A DNA stretch of 49,617 nucleotides from Lachnospiraceae bacterium (GCA_017548765.1 JAFYZH010000025.1:1-49617); one strand, 5' to 3'; counted from the first letter of the stretch, positions 24,726 through 33,960 are shown. A program made the numbers and translations. The notes: generated by a model from the sequence alone, not told the origin.

Positions 24726-26345
24726 CTACAGACCATCAATCATGTTAAACAGAGAGCTTGAGCTGCCACCCTGTCCGCCCTGCTGGGACTGGATAGTCTT
24801 AACCAGGTTCAGAACAGTGGTAACAACATCGGACAGCTGGGTAGCACCCTCAACATCCTTAAACTCACCCTTGTTAGCTTCGGAAGCAGACTTAACGGAG
24901 AACTTAACCGTTACTTCACCTGACTGACCGATTTCGGAAGCAACGCTTTCCGGAAGAGTGATCTCGCCTTCGCAGCTGACCTTGAGGCCGTTTGCACCTG
25001 CTTCGATCACGATCTTCGGAAGACCATTCTTGAATACGGTAGCGAAAGCTTCGTTAACGGAATCGATCGCTTCCTGATAATCCTCTTCTGTCTTAACCTC
25101 ATCAACAAACTGCTTCTTAAGTTCAGCAAGTTTAGCCTTGAGGTCTTCCTTCGACTCTACCAGACCGTCAAACATACCGCCGGACTGCTCTGAAAGCTTC
25201 TTCTTCAGCTCTTCGATCTGTCCTTCGATATCATCGAGGCCCAGATCTGCCATGCTCATACCTGCATTCTTAACGCCTTTTTCTACTTCAGCCATAATAG
25301 CCTTGATAGCTGCGTCTGCCTTCTCTTCATTTACAGAGGGCATAAGCTTCGGAACGATCTCGATGAACTTGTCGATATCTTCATCTGTTGTGTTCAAGAT
25401 CACGGAACGAGCCAGAGATGCAAGCATGATTCCATCCGGAGTGATCTCTACCTTATTACCGCTGGCCTTTACGGAACGCTCATCCACTCCGCTGAGGATA
25501 CGCTTCGCATAATCCTTTGCAAATGCGATCGCATCGCTGTCGATAGCAGAGAGATCGATAAGATCCGTACCTACCGGAAGCGAAACGCTGGTGATCTTCT
25601 TGATATCAGCGGTCGTGATCGGAAGGCCCAGGCCCTGAAGCAGTGCGGAAACAGCATCCTCGCTGCCGAATACGCCGGCTGCAAGCTTAAGAGCGTCGAT
25701 GCTGAATGCGCTGTGATCCTTATCAACTGCAAAACGGATCAGGTCACCGGAAACGTTCAGTTCCTTAGAACCAAGATCAACGCCGATAACACCGGAACCC
25801 TTCTTACCAGCAACATCAACGAAGCTGTCTACATCCAACTTAACCTTAACATCGGTCAGGCTGACTGTGCTTGCAAGCAGGTCGCCGAGATCTAAAGTGA
25901 TCTCTGTCTTTGTGGAAGTCTTCTCAGACTCCTTCACAACATCCAGGAGCTTAGCAAGAGCGTCGGACGTCTTGATCTCGAAAGCTTCACCGTTGCCGGA
26001 CTTTGTAGCCTCTTCGGTCTCATCTTCGGTCTCATCCTCGGTAGGCGCCTCAGTCGTCTTTTCTGCTACAGTAGGTTCCTCGGTAGGCTTCGCCTCTTCG
26101 GTCGTCTTATCAGCTTCGGTAGCATTTGCCTTCTCGCCGCTGGCTTCGGTATCTTTCTCTGTTGCAGCTGCTGTAGTATCAGCAGGAGCTGCTGTAGTCT
26201 TCTCCTCAGCGGTAGTATCCGGCTGAGATGCAACTGTTGCCTGTGTGGTCTCGTCTCCTGCATCCTTCTTGGTACATCCGGCCATAGAAGAAAGTGCGAG
26301 CATAGCACTCATGGATACAGCAGCAAATTTCTTTGTTCTTCTCAT
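24726..26345 (-). CDS. Large lipoprotein with Thr/Glu-rich linker
   Basis: 539 aa. The signal peptide ends at the lipobox MAGC. Residues 28-120 are a low-complexity linker of Thr, Glu, Ala and Lys (for example TTAEEKTTAAPADTT), which probably spans the peptidoglycan. The folded part is collinear with the upstream-transcribed paralogue at 22953-24491, plus a Lys/Glu-rich helical insert near 375-430 (LKKKLSEQSGG, LAELKKQFVDE) that may form a coiled coil. Codon use is more T-rich than in neighbours, as in highly expressed genes. A strong promoter and a leader of about 120 bases precede it. Confidence 0.88.
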   Translation of the reverse strand: MRRTKKFAAVSMSAMLALSSMAGCTKKDAGDETTQATVASQPDTTAEEKTTAAPADTTAAATEKDTEASGEKANATEADKTTEEAKPTEEPTVAEKTTEAPTEDETEDETEEATKSGNGEAFEIKTSDALAKLLDVVKESEKTSTKTEITLDLGDLLASTVSLTDVKVKLDVDSFVDVAGKKGSGVIGVDLGSKELNVSGDLIRFAVDKDHSAFSIDALKLAAGVFGSEDAVSALLQGLGLPITTADIKKITSVSLPVGTDLIDLSAIDSDAIAFAKDYAKRILSGVDERSVKASGNKVEITPDGIMLASLARSVILNTTDEDIDKFIEIVPKLMPSVNEEKADAAIKAIMAEVEKGVKNAGMSMADLGLDDIEGQIEELKKKLSEQSGGMFDGLVESKEDLKAKLAELKKQFVDEVKTEEDYQEAIDSVNEAFATVFKNGLPKIVIEAGANGLKVSCEGEITLPESVASEIGQSGEVTVKFSVKSASEANKGEFKDVEGATQLSDVVTTVLNLVKTIQSQQGGQGGSSSSLFNMIDGL

Positions 26346-26472
26346 AATCCATCCTCACTTTTTAAGTTAGTATGTGTGGCTCAAAAGAAAGCACACCCCT
26401 TGAGTTACTCTTGTCGTAGGCGCGTCATAACTCCTCCCCGTGAAACACAGACCACGCCCCTGCGACACACGT

Positions 26473-26501
26473 ATTATAACGGAAATGCTCCAATGCGTCA
26501 A
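26473..26501 (-). promoter_or_regulatory. Promoter of the 24726-26345 lipoprotein gene
   Basis: TTGACG, 17 bases, TATAAT on the minus strand. Confidence 0.82.
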
Positions 26502-26537
26502 TTAAAATCGAAAGATTGTAAGTTTTTTGAAAGAAAT

Positions 26538-26564
26538 GACCGGGAAATATGACATTTCCCGGTC
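26538..26564 (-). terminator. Terminator after icd
   Basis: Stem GACCGGGAAAT / ATTTCCCGGTC, followed on the minus strand by ATTTCTTTC. The T-run is broken but the stem is strong. Confidence 0.7.
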
Positions 26565-26585
26565 GTAAAATATCTATAAGATCTT

Positions 26586-27797
26586 TTATGCCAACAGTTT
26601 TGCAAGGCGCTCTGCGATGGCCTTGATGAAGCCCTCGCTGGACAATGCGTGGATATCCGGCAGGGAAGAAACCAGTGCCAGATCCTTCGTCATGTAGCCC
26701 TCTTCGATGGTATCGATCGTCGCCTTCTCCAGGCAGTCAGCATAACGCATCAGCTCAGGAAGGTTATCCATCTGGCCGCGGCGACGCAGTGCTCCGCTCC
26801 ATGCGAAGATCGTCGCTACGGAGTTCGTCGAGGTCTCCTCACCCTTCAGGTACTTGTAATAGTGACGCTGTACGGTACCATGTGCAGCCTCATACTCGTA
26901 CTTTCCGTCCGGGGATACCAGAACGCTGGTCATCATAGCCAGGGAACCGAAAGCGGTCGCTACCATGTCACTCATAACGTCGCCGTCGTAGTTCTTACAA
27001 GCCCAGATGTAGCCGCCTTCGCTCTTAACGACACGTGCTACGGCGTCGTCGATCAGAGTATAGAAATACTCGATACCCGCCTTCTCGAACGCGTCCTTAT
27101 ATTCATTATCATAGATCTCCTGGAAGATATCCTTAAAGGTATGGTCATACTTCTTGGAGATGGTATCCTTCGTAGCAAACCACAGATCCTGCTTCGTATC
27201 CAGTGCATAGGAGAAGCAACTGCGTGCAAAGCTCTCGATCGAAGGAATGAGGTTATGCATGCCCTGGGCAATGCCTGCACTCTTATACTCGTGAACCAGT
27301 TCACGCGCCTCGCTGCCGTCTGCTGCGGTATATACCAGTTCCAGCTTTCCGGGGCCCGGGATCTTCATCTCACTGGCCTTATAGAGATCACCATAAGCGT
27401 GACGGGCGATCGTGATGGGCTTCTTCCACGTACGAACGTACGGCTCAACGCCCTTTACGATGATGGGTGCACGGAATACGGTTCCGTCCATGATGGCACG
27501 GATGGTTCCGTTCGGGCTCTTCCACATCTCCTTCAGATTATATTCCTTCACACGTGCGGCGTTCGGCGTGATGGTCGCACACTTAACGGCAACACCGTAC
27601 TTCAACGCAGCCTTCGCCGAATCAACCGTAACCTGATCATCGGTTTTATCACGGTTTTCCAGGCCCAGATCGTAATACTCGCTCTTCAGGTCTACGAACG
27701 GAAGGATGAGTTCATCCTTTATCATCTTCCACAGGATCCTGGTCATTTCATCGCCGTCCATCTCTACGATAGGCGTCGTCATTTGAATCTTCTGCAT
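26586..27797 (-). CDS. icd: NADP-dependent isocitrate dehydrogenase, eukaryotic type
   Basis: 403 aa from the ATG at 27797, which has AAGGAG upstream. It oxidises isocitrate to 2-oxoglutarate. The sequence is of the subfamily II kind found in eukaryotes and some bacteria: [13 protein letters not shown], the substrate loop [18 protein letters not shown] and [15 protein letters not shown]. In a fermenting anaerobe it would mainly supply 2-oxoglutarate for glutamate, matching the amino acid genes nearby. A longer open frame to 27860 starts inside the leader and lacks a ribosome site. It has its own promoter and terminator. Confidence 0.96.
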   Translation of the reverse strand: MQKIQMTTPIVEMDGDEMTRILWKMIKDELILPFVDLKSEYYDLGLENRDKTDDQVTVDSAKAALKYGVAVKCATITPNAARVKEYNLKEMWKSPNGTIRAIMDGTVFRAPIIVKGVEPYVRTWKKPITIARHAYGDLYKASEMKIPGPGKLELVYTAADGSEARELVHEYKSAGIAQGMHNLIPSIESFARSCFSYALDTKQDLWFATKDTISKKYDHTFKDIFQEIYDNEYKDAFEKAGIEYFYTLIDDAVARVVKSEGGYIWACKNYDGDVMSDMVATAFGSLAMMTSVLVSPDGKYEYEAAHGTVQRHYYKYLKGEETSTNSVATIFAWSGALRRRGQMDNLPELMRYADCLEKATIDTIEEGYMTKDLALVSSLPDIHALSSEGFIKAIAERLAKLLA

Positions 27798-27918
27798 CGT
27801 ATTTATGTCTCCTTTTCTATCGGCGTCAGCCGGGATGCTCGGGCTTTCCGGCTCAGGCACTGCATTTTTCGCAGTACCACCCCGCGTCGGTCCGAGGATG
27901 ATTTCTCACATGTTTATG

Positions 27919-27947
27919 ATTATATCGGATACATCGGTCAATGTAAA
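27919..27947 (-). promoter_or_regulatory. Promoter of icd
   Basis: TTTACA, 17 bases, TATAAT on the minus strand. The roughly 115-base leader contains an ACTGC/GCAGT hairpin and GAGAAATCATCCTCGG, which resembles half of the composite stem element at 16400 and 41784. Confidence 0.78.
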
Positions 27948-27990
27948 GTGAAAAATCGCTGTCGGGGAATTCTTTTCGCAAGCCCTTCGT

Positions 27991-29031
27991 TTACAGGTTC
28001 GGCCCCATCAGCAACTGCAGGTAGCGGAACCATACCCGGTAGAACGTCCGGTTCATGTGGATACCGTCCTTCAGATAATTCTGCTGGCGCACGATCCATT
28101 TCGAATCGATATAATTCACCCCTAACATATTTGCCGTGTGGTTCAGGAGCGCGTCGTACATCGGTGCACGAACCAGGTCGGCGCGCGTGCTGCCGAGCAC
28201 ATCGGACGGCGGCAACAGGGATGACACGTACAGCGTCACACCCGGGATCTGCTCCCGAAGTTTCTGGACGAGCGCGGTAAATGCGGTCACGAAATCCTCC
28301 GGTGTCTTGTAGTAGTTACAGTTATTCAGACCGACGAAGATGACTACGCGTTCAGGGTAGACAGCGGCTACCTCCGGGATCTTCTCGATCAAGGCATCCA
28401 CGGACGCGCTTCTCTTGTAGATCACCTGCGACATGTCGATGAAACCATAGTCGCCGATGGCCTGCGTCATCGAGTCTCCGAAGAAGATCGTATTCATGAA
28501 CATCGCATGGATCTGCTGCTGCTCTTCGTTCGTCAGGTTCCGGACATCGTTCAGATCGAGCTTTTCATTCCACTCTTCCTGGAAGTCCATGATCTTTATC
28601 TGCTTTACGGTAAGCGGCGGTTCAGTCGGGATCGGGACCGTCGGCGCCTGCGTAGGCGGCTCGGTCGTAGGCTCGACCGGTGCCTGCGTCGCGGGTTCAT
28701 CCGCCGGCTCCGTAACATCACCCTCCGTGATCTCGGGAACCGTCACTGGCATCGTGGCTTCTTCGGTAGTCTTCTCCGGCACCGAATATACGGGCTCTTC
28801 CGTAGTCGGGACAGTCACATCGATCTCCGTCACATCCTTCTGTCGGATGGCCTGCAACAGGGCCGGAACGTTCTGGCTCTCGATATCCTTCACGATATCC
28901 ACGCCTGCCTTCACGGGCTTCTTCCCGCTCACGGCGATCACGTACAAAAGCGTAACGAAGAGGAAGAAACCGATCGCCCCTAAGATCAGGTGGAAGGCCT
29001 TACGCATGAGTTTCTTATAGTGATTATTCAT
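27991..29031 (-). CDS. Membrane-anchored SGNH hydrolase of the O-acylation cluster
   Basis: 346 aa. One N-terminal membrane helix (LILGAIGFFLFVTLLYVIAV) is followed by a Pro/Thr linker (about 60-140) and an SGNH domain from about 180: FFGDSMTQAIG (nucleophile Ser), GLNNCN (Asn block) and DGIHMN (Asp/His block). It should act outside the membrane, adding or removing acyl groups on a wall polymer. The start overlaps the end of the DHHW gene by eight bases and has AAGGAGG inside that gene, showing tight coupling. It is the last gene of the DUF4358-MBOAT-DHHW-SGNH unit. Confidence 0.9.
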   Translation of the reverse strand: MNNHYKKLMRKAFHLILGAIGFFLFVTLLYVIAVSGKKPVKAGVDIVKDIESQNVPALLQAIRQKDVTEIDVTVPTTEEPVYSVPEKTTEEATMPVTVPEITEGDVTEPADEPATQAPVEPTTEPPTQAPTVPIPTEPPLTVKQIKIMDFQEEWNEKLDLNDVRNLTNEEQQQIHAMFMNTIFFGDSMTQAIGDYGFIDMSQVIYKRSASVDALIEKIPEVAAVYPERVVIFVGLNNCNYYKTPEDFVTAFTALVQKLREQIPGVTLYVSSLLPPSDVLGSTRADLVRAPMYDALLNHTANMLGVNYIDSKWIVRQQNYLKDGIHMNRTFYRVWFRYLQLLMGPNL

Positions 29032-30217
29032 CCGCTTCGCCTCCTTCCAGGATCAGCGAAAGCGACGCGTCCTCATAATATGTTTTGATATTGTACAGGA
29101 AACAGATATCCGTGATGCCCGCGGATGCGGTCAATGTCCGGATATCTCCGGTATAGTATCTCGGATCCACCACGTGGATCTCCGAGAAGAACGGACACAA
29201 AAATCCGATCATCGCATTTGCATAGGAGTCCTTAAAGATCAGGAGCTTCCGGTTGGTCTTCGCCTTCGTCGAGATGTTCAGCCAGGGATAATTGCCCCCG
29301 AAGAATACCTCATACGGGTCATCACCGGTGAGACCTTCCGACGAATACAGGCCGGGCAGCGTCTTCTGCTGCTCCTTATAGGCCGTCACGCTGGCTACGT
29401 CCGGATCTGGCAGATACAGTTCGATCGTATCTGCGGTGCGGCTGTAGAAACCGCTCTTACTCATCAATGTACCCTGGAAGCGATTGTGGACTTCCACCTT
29501 CTTCCAGTTCTGCTCCTCAAAAGCAAGCCCCATCTGCGCGGCCAGTTCCTTCGCTCCGACATACGCTCCGTAAGTCGTCCAGTGATGGTCCGTGCGATAG
29601 TAGATCTGCTTACCCTGCGCCGCTTCCTCGGCAAATGTCGGGGCGAGCGAGATCACTTTGAGGTTCGAAAGGTTTGCATTCTTCACTTCCTGCGACCAGG
29701 ATGTATACCAATCCTCTTCCGAGTCGATCGGCGCGCCGCCCGGCAGCTTATCCTTCAGGATCCAGGAGGCGTTCGGCACCAGCATGAAATATGCCGATAT
29801 ATCGGGATACTCACGAAGATAATCCATGACCGCCTTCGTCGTCTTAGCGGCACGATTGTCATCCGTGCGTTTGAATTCTTCGATCAGGTAACTGCTTCCG
29901 CTGCGGTACACGCCCTGGGAGTACTTCTCTCCCATGATGCGTCCGCGTAAGTCATCCAGGTAGACCCAGACGTTACGGGCAGGGAACTGGTCGGCCAGGT
30001 AGTCCTCCATCGCATTGGTGAACGTACCGTTCCGCAGGTTCTCCGTCGTCATCTCCGGGAACTGGGTCAGCGTGCGGCGCTCCTGTGCGGAGTAGGCCTT
30101 CCGCGGCCATACGAGGCGGAGGAATGACAGCAGGAAGATCATCATCAAGAATACGATTCCGAGCAGGCGGAAGAAACGCAGTTTTCGTGCGCGTTCTCTG
30201 GCTTCTCGATCTGTCAT
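29024..30217 (-). CDS. DHHW-motif (AlgX/AlgJ-like) membrane protein
   Basis: 397 aa from the ATG at 30217, with AGGAGG eight bases upstream; the GTG nine bases earlier overlaps that site. A single membrane helix (LLGIVFLMMIFLLSFLRLVW) anchors an outer domain of the AlgX SGNH-like type. The hallmark TDHHWTTYGAY is at about residue 210, and a later FKDSYANAM resembles the nucleophile block. Such proteins take acyl groups from the MBOAT partner and pass them to polysaccharide. The MBOAT gene precedes it and an SGNH gene overlaps its end. Confidence 0.92.
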   Translation of the reverse strand: MTDREARERARKLRFFRLLGIVFLMMIFLLSFLRLVWPRKAYSAQERRTLTQFPEMTTENLRNGTFTNAMEDYLADQFPARNVWVYLDDLRGRIMGEKYSQGVYRSGSSYLIEEFKRTDDNRAAKTTKAVMDYLREYPDISAYFMLVPNASWILKDKLPGGAPIDSEEDWYTSWSQEVKNANLSNLKVISLAPTFAEEAAQGKQIYYRTDHHWTTYGAYVGAKELAAQMGLAFEEQNWKKVEVHNRFQGTLMSKSGFYSRTADTIELYLPDPDVASVTAYKEQQKTLPGLYSSEGLTGDDPYEVFFGGNYPWLNISTKAKTNRKLLIFKDSYANAMIGFLCPFFSEIHVVDPRYYTGDIRTLTASAGITDICFLYNIKTYYEDASLSLILEGGEADE

Positions 30218-30232
30218 TTGCCTCACCTCCTG

Positions 30233-30345
30233 GTAACAGTTTCCGCCAGGAGACTGTTACGTGAGAAGTTTGGTTTTTCTGTGAAGCCGAAAGGCTAAAC
30301 AGAAAAATAAACTTCGAGCCTACGAGGTTTGCTCAGCAAACCTTC
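30233..30345. repeat. Three hairpins in the MBOAT-DHHW spacer
   Basis: Inverted repeats at 30233-30260 (GTAACAGT / ACTGTTAC), about 30272-30306 (TTTTTCTGT / ACAGAAAAA with inner AGCC/GGCT) and 30326-30345 (AGGTTTGC, loop TCA, GCAAACCT). The first sits directly upstream of the DHHW ribosome site. The third shares GGTTTGC-NNN-GCAAACC with 16373-16389 and resembles 6634-6662. Confidence 0.75.
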
Positions 30346-30377
30346 CTTGTAACAGTTTCCGTCAGGAAACTCATTTT

Positions 30378-31769
30378 TTAAAATCTGAAATACAAGAACG
30401 GATTGTAACTCTGGTATACCAATGCTGCTATGCAAAGCATGAACATCACGATGCGGATCGCGATCGACGTCGTGTAATACTTCACTGCGAACTGCTCGTT
30501 GAGCCGGTGGAATATCGGCGTTGAGAAGAACATTCCCAGAAGCAGGACCAGAAGGCCTGTGCGCAGGAAATATCCGGTGGTCGCATTGGCAAATGTACAT
30601 CCGACACCGAACATGTGACCCACATAAGTCAGCATCTCGGAGAAATCGGTGTGTACGAAGAACATCCAGCCGATGGTAACGAGGAGGAACGTAAGGATAC
30701 GTCCCGGCCACGGGTGACGGCTGATGCGGTCATGGACGACATATTTCTCCAGCAGGAGCAAAATGCCGTAATACAGGCCCCAAAGCATGAAGTTCCAGCC
30801 GGCGCCATGCCAGAAACCGGTCAGCAACCACACGATCAGGATGTTACGCACATGCTTCCGCGGCGAAACGCGCTTACCGCCGAGCGGGATATATACATAT
30901 TCGCGGAACCACGAGCTTAAGGATATATGCCAGCGGCGCCAGAACGACGTGATGCTGGTCGCCGTGTACGGATAGTCAAAGTTCTTCGGGAAGCGGAAAC
31001 CGAACATCTTACCCAGGCCGATAGCCATGTCGGAGTAACCGCTGAAGTCGAAATAGATCTGGAACGTATAGGCAAATGCCCCGAGCCATGCCGTGAGTAC
31101 CGACGCATGCGCCGCTCCGAGGCTCTCGATCTGCACGTAAAGTGCGCCTAGCTGGTTCGCCAGCAGGACCTTCTTAATGAGGCCACGCAGGAAGTATTCG
31201 CCGCCGTTTCCGAACATTGCGAGCGTCACCTTCCGCTTCGACAGCTGCTTCTCCACATCATCGTAACGGACGATAGGACCGGCGATGAGCTGCGGGAACA
31301 TCGAGATATACAGGGCGAACTTCAAAAAGCCCCGCTGCACACGGATCTTGTTGCGGTATACATCGACCAGGTACGAGATCGCCTGGAAGGTGTAGAACGA
31401 GATACCGATGGGCAGGATGAGTTTCATGCCCGGGATGAATTTGAGTCCGATGCCGCGTAACTGCGACGATACGAACGGATAATACTTAAAGATACCCAGC
31501 GCCAGGAGGTTCCAGCCCACGGCGATGCCGAGGTTCAGCTTCGCGTACCGTGAGTGGTTCGCCCGGTTGTTGGAAATGATACGGCCGAAGACATAATTGA
31601 CCGTAATAGACATGAGCATGAGGAAGATATAGACCGGTTCGCCCCATGCGTAAAAGATCAGGCTGAATGCCAAAAGGACCATGTTTCGTGCTTGCGGCGG
31701 TGCGATAAAGTAAGCCAGAAGCACCATCGGCAGGAACACGAACAGGTATGTCATACTGGAAAAGACCAT
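30378..31769 (-). CDS. MBOAT-family O-acyltransferase
   Basis: 463 aa, a polytopic membrane protein of about ten helices. It fits the AlgI/DltB/PatA branch: SFYTFQAISYLVDVYR, the FWRRWHISLSSWFREYVYIPLGG block and the catalytic histidine in TGFWHGAGWNF. It moves acyl groups across the membrane for O-acetylation of a surface polysaccharide or teichoic acid. GGGGG precedes the start. The DUF4358 gene lies 12 bp upstream and the DHHW gene downstream across a hairpin-rich spacer. Confidence 0.96.
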   Translation of the reverse strand: MVFSSMTYLFVFLPMVLLAYFIAPPQARNMVLLAFSLIFYAWGEPVYIFLMLMSITVNYVFGRIISNNRANHSRYAKLNLGIAVGWNLLALGIFKYYPFVSSQLRGIGLKFIPGMKLILPIGISFYTFQAISYLVDVYRNKIRVQRGFLKFALYISMFPQLIAGPIVRYDDVEKQLSKRKVTLAMFGNGGEYFLRGLIKKVLLANQLGALYVQIESLGAAHASVLTAWLGAFAYTFQIYFDFSGYSDMAIGLGKMFGFRFPKNFDYPYTATSITSFWRRWHISLSSWFREYVYIPLGGKRVSPRKHVRNILIVWLLTGFWHGAGWNFMLWGLYYGILLLLEKYVVHDRISRHPWPGRILTFLLVTIGWMFFVHTDFSEMLTYVGHMFGVGCTFANATTGYFLRTGLLVLLLGMFFSTPIFHRLNEQFAVKYYTTSIAIRIVMFMLCIAALVYQSYNPFLYFRF

Positions 31770-31781
31770 TTCGCGTCCCCC

Positions 31782-32288
31782 TTATGGTTCGATTTGTTTT
31801 AAAAACTCACGCTCCACCGACGAAGCATCGGAGGAGATGATCAGGAATACGTAGTAGCCGCGGGTCAGGTAGCGCGCATCCTTAAGGAGAGCCATCTGAT
31901 CCTCGCCATAACCATCAAAACAGGTGCACTGATACGCCACGCGGTTCTTCATCGCTTCCACTACCGCATCCGTATGGGATTTATCTTTTACACGCACTAA
32001 AAGAAGCTCCGCAGCATCCATGTTGGAATTCGGGCCGAAATAGCCCACTGCCGCGAAGTCATTTGCCGCCAGACCGAAGCGGCGCTTCAGGGACAGATTA
32101 TCCTCTGCGTGCCACTCATCCTGCGTGATCGTAGACATGTCCGCAACCAGCTGCGGCACATCCACCTCTTTATATTTTTTCTCATGGGCAATAAACCAGA
32201 CGAAAGCAAACAAGGCTGTCAATGCGACAGCCTGGAAAGCCCAGATATACAGTTGGCGTCTCTTCTCGATATCCCACTGCTCGCCCAT
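31782..32288 (-). CDS. DUF4358-type membrane-anchored protein
   Basis: 168 aa. One membrane helix at about residues 17-33 (AVALTALFAFVWFIAH), then an outer domain with AAELLLVRVKDKSH, VVEAMKNRVAYQ, FDGYGEDQ and YYVFLIIS, the pattern of DUF4358. This family is repeatedly found with MBOAT and DHHW proteins in Clostridia, so a role in the acylation complex is likely but unproven. It is the first gene of the unit. The gene follows the PurF-like gene by 83 bp. Confidence 0.8.
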   Translation of the reverse strand: MGEQWDIEKRRQLYIWAFQAVALTALFAFVWFIAHEKKYKEVDVPQLVADMSTITQDEWHAEDNLSLKRRFGLAANDFAAVGYFGPNSNMDAAELLLVRVKDKSHTDAVVEAMKNRVAYQCTCFDGYGEDQMALLKDARYLTRGYYVFLIISSDASSVEREFLKQIEP

Positions 32289-32310
32289 TTTCCTAAGATC
32301 CTCTCGTTAC

Positions 32311-32336
32311 GGCAGGCCAAACAGTCTCGGCCTGCC
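32311..32336. terminator. Hairpin after the PurF-like gene
   Basis: Perfect 8-bp arms GGCAGGCC / GGCCTGCC. There is no T-run on the minus strand, so termination may be partial, or it may mark an mRNA end. Confidence 0.5.
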
Positions 32337-32371
32337 GCCCTTACTTACATGTACTGCCGAACCGGCATCTC

Positions 32372-33775
32372 CTACTCTCTGCCGTCCCAGCAATAGGTAC
32401 ATAGTTTCTCGGGATCGATCCCGACGGATTCGATCATATCGTCGAGTCTGTGGTACCGAAGCGATGTGAAATGCAAAAGTTCACAGATACGGTCGATCAT
32501 CTTCTGATACTTCTCGCTGTCCGGATCGGTGTACTGCTTGAGTACCTCATCGGGAACGTTATCACCTTCGAACTCGCGGATGACGCGACGGGTAATAAGT
32601 TCCATCTCCGATGTGGAACGTGAGAAGTTCAGATACTTACAACCATAGACCAGAGGCGGGCATGCCGGGCGGATATGTACCTCCCGCGCGCCGCTCTCAT
32701 ATAAGAACTGCGTCGTCTCGCGAAGCTGCGTTCCGCGGACGATGGAATCGTCGATCAAAAGAAGGCTCTTTCCCTCGATGAGATCCTTCACCGGGATCAG
32801 TTTCATCTTCGCGATCAGGTTACGCTTCGACTGCAACGTCGGCATGAATGAACGCGGCCAGGTCGGCGTATACTTGATGAACGGACGGGAAAAAGGAATA
32901 CCGGACTCATTTGCATAGCCGATGGCATGGGCCGTACCGGAATCCGGAACGCCGGCCACCACATCCGGCTTTACATGGTCTCTGCGGGCCAGCATTTTAC
33001 CGCAGTTATAACGCATCCGCTCTACGCTGATGCCTTCATACGAAGAAGACGGGTATCCGTAGTAGATCCAGAGGAAGGTACAGATCTTCATCTTATCTCC
33101 CGGAAGAACCAGTGTCTTCACACCGTCTGGCGTAATGATAACGACCTCACCCGGTCCCAGCTCCCGCTCTTCAGTATATCCTAAGTTGGAAAATGCGAAA
33201 CTCTCGAAGCACGCACAAGTCGCGCCGGGCTTATGTCCGATCACGACGGGCGTACGTCCCAAACGGTCACGTGCCGCGAAGATGCCCCGCTCTGTCAGTA
33301 CCAGCAGCGTCATGGAACCATCGATAAGTTCCTGCGCATAGCGGATACCGTCGATCATATTCTCTTTTTGGTTGATCAGGATGGCCACCAGCTCGGTAGG
33401 GTTGATCTCACCGTTACTCATAACGTTGAAATGCACGTCCTTCGCCAGCAGTTCCTTCTCGATCTCTTTTATGTTGTTGATCTTACCTACGGTAGTCACG
33501 GCAAATGTTCCGTGGTGCGACCGCATTAAGATCGGCTGTGCTTCGTAATCCGAGATGCATCCGATACCGAAGTTGCCTTTCAGACTGTGAAACTCGCTGT
33601 CGAACTTCGTACGAAACGGCGAGTTCTCGATGTTGTGGATCGCCTTATCAAAATGTCCGTCTCCGCAGACCGCCATACCGGCGCGACGCGTACCCAGATG
33701 CGAATGATAGTCCGTTCCGAAAAACAGATCAAAGACACAGTCCTCCTGTGATGCTACTCCAAAAAAGCCACCCAT
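32372..33775 (-). CDS. Amidophosphoribosyltransferase-like protein without the catalytic Cys
   Basis: 467 aa from the ATG at 33775, placed by GGAGG. The PRPP-binding loop LLIDDSIVRGTQ and the C-terminal LCTYCWDG are as in PurF. The N-terminal glutaminase domain is present (LGTRRAGMAV, GKINN, SNGEINPTE), but true PurF begins with Cys in a CGVFG context, and here the start is MGGFFGVAS. The Ntn nucleophile is therefore missing, so glutamine cannot be used in the usual way. It might use free ammonia or have another role. Similar glycine-start paralogues are known to me from other anaerobes. A strong promoter with a palindrome precedes it. Confidence 0.9.
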   Translation of the reverse strand: MGGFFGVASQEDCVFDLFFGTDYHSHLGTRRAGMAVCGDGHFDKAIHNIENSPFRTKFDSEFHSLKGNFGIGCISDYEAQPILMRSHHGTFAVTTVGKINNIKEIEKELLAKDVHFNVMSNGEINPTELVAILINQKENMIDGIRYAQELIDGSMTLLVLTERGIFAARDRLGRTPVVIGHKPGATCACFESFAFSNLGYTEERELGPGEVVIITPDGVKTLVLPGDKMKICTFLWIYYGYPSSSYEGISVERMRYNCGKMLARRDHVKPDVVAGVPDSGTAHAIGYANESGIPFSRPFIKYTPTWPRSFMPTLQSKRNLIAKMKLIPVKDLIEGKSLLLIDDSIVRGTQLRETTQFLYESGAREVHIRPACPPLVYGCKYLNFSRSTSEMELITRRVIREFEGDNVPDEVLKQYTDPDSEKYQKMIDRICELLHFTSLRYHRLDDMIESVGIDPEKLCTYCWDGRE

Positions 33776-33870
33776 AAATGCCTCCACTTTCTATATACGG
33801 TCCCGGCATCCGCCCGAACCTCAGGTGTCCGCACCGCCCCGCTCTCCGATCCGATCGGAAAATGACGCAA

Positions 33871-33916
33871 CATGCCACACCCTATTTATTATACAAGGTG
33901 TGGCATGAAATGGCAA
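33871..33916 (-). promoter_or_regulatory. Promoter with flanking 11-bp palindrome (purF-like gene)
   Basis: TTGCCA (33911-33916), 17 bases, TATAAT (33888-33893) on the minus strand. Perfect arms CATGCCACACC (33871-33881) and GGTGTGGCATG (33897-33907) lie on either side of the -10 box, one within the spacer, one just downstream. This placement suits a repressor operator. I do not recognise the repressor. Confidence 0.75.
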
Positions 33917-33960
33917 TGATTTTTTATTTATTTGTGTATTGAAAGTTTTTATTTTATAGC

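Noticed and set aside
27870-27886. T-box leader ahead of icd, because of GGGGTGGTACTGCG on the minus strand
   Set aside because: Only about 30 bases lie between the predicted start point and this stretch, too few for a stem I with a specifier loop, and no competing terminator is seen.
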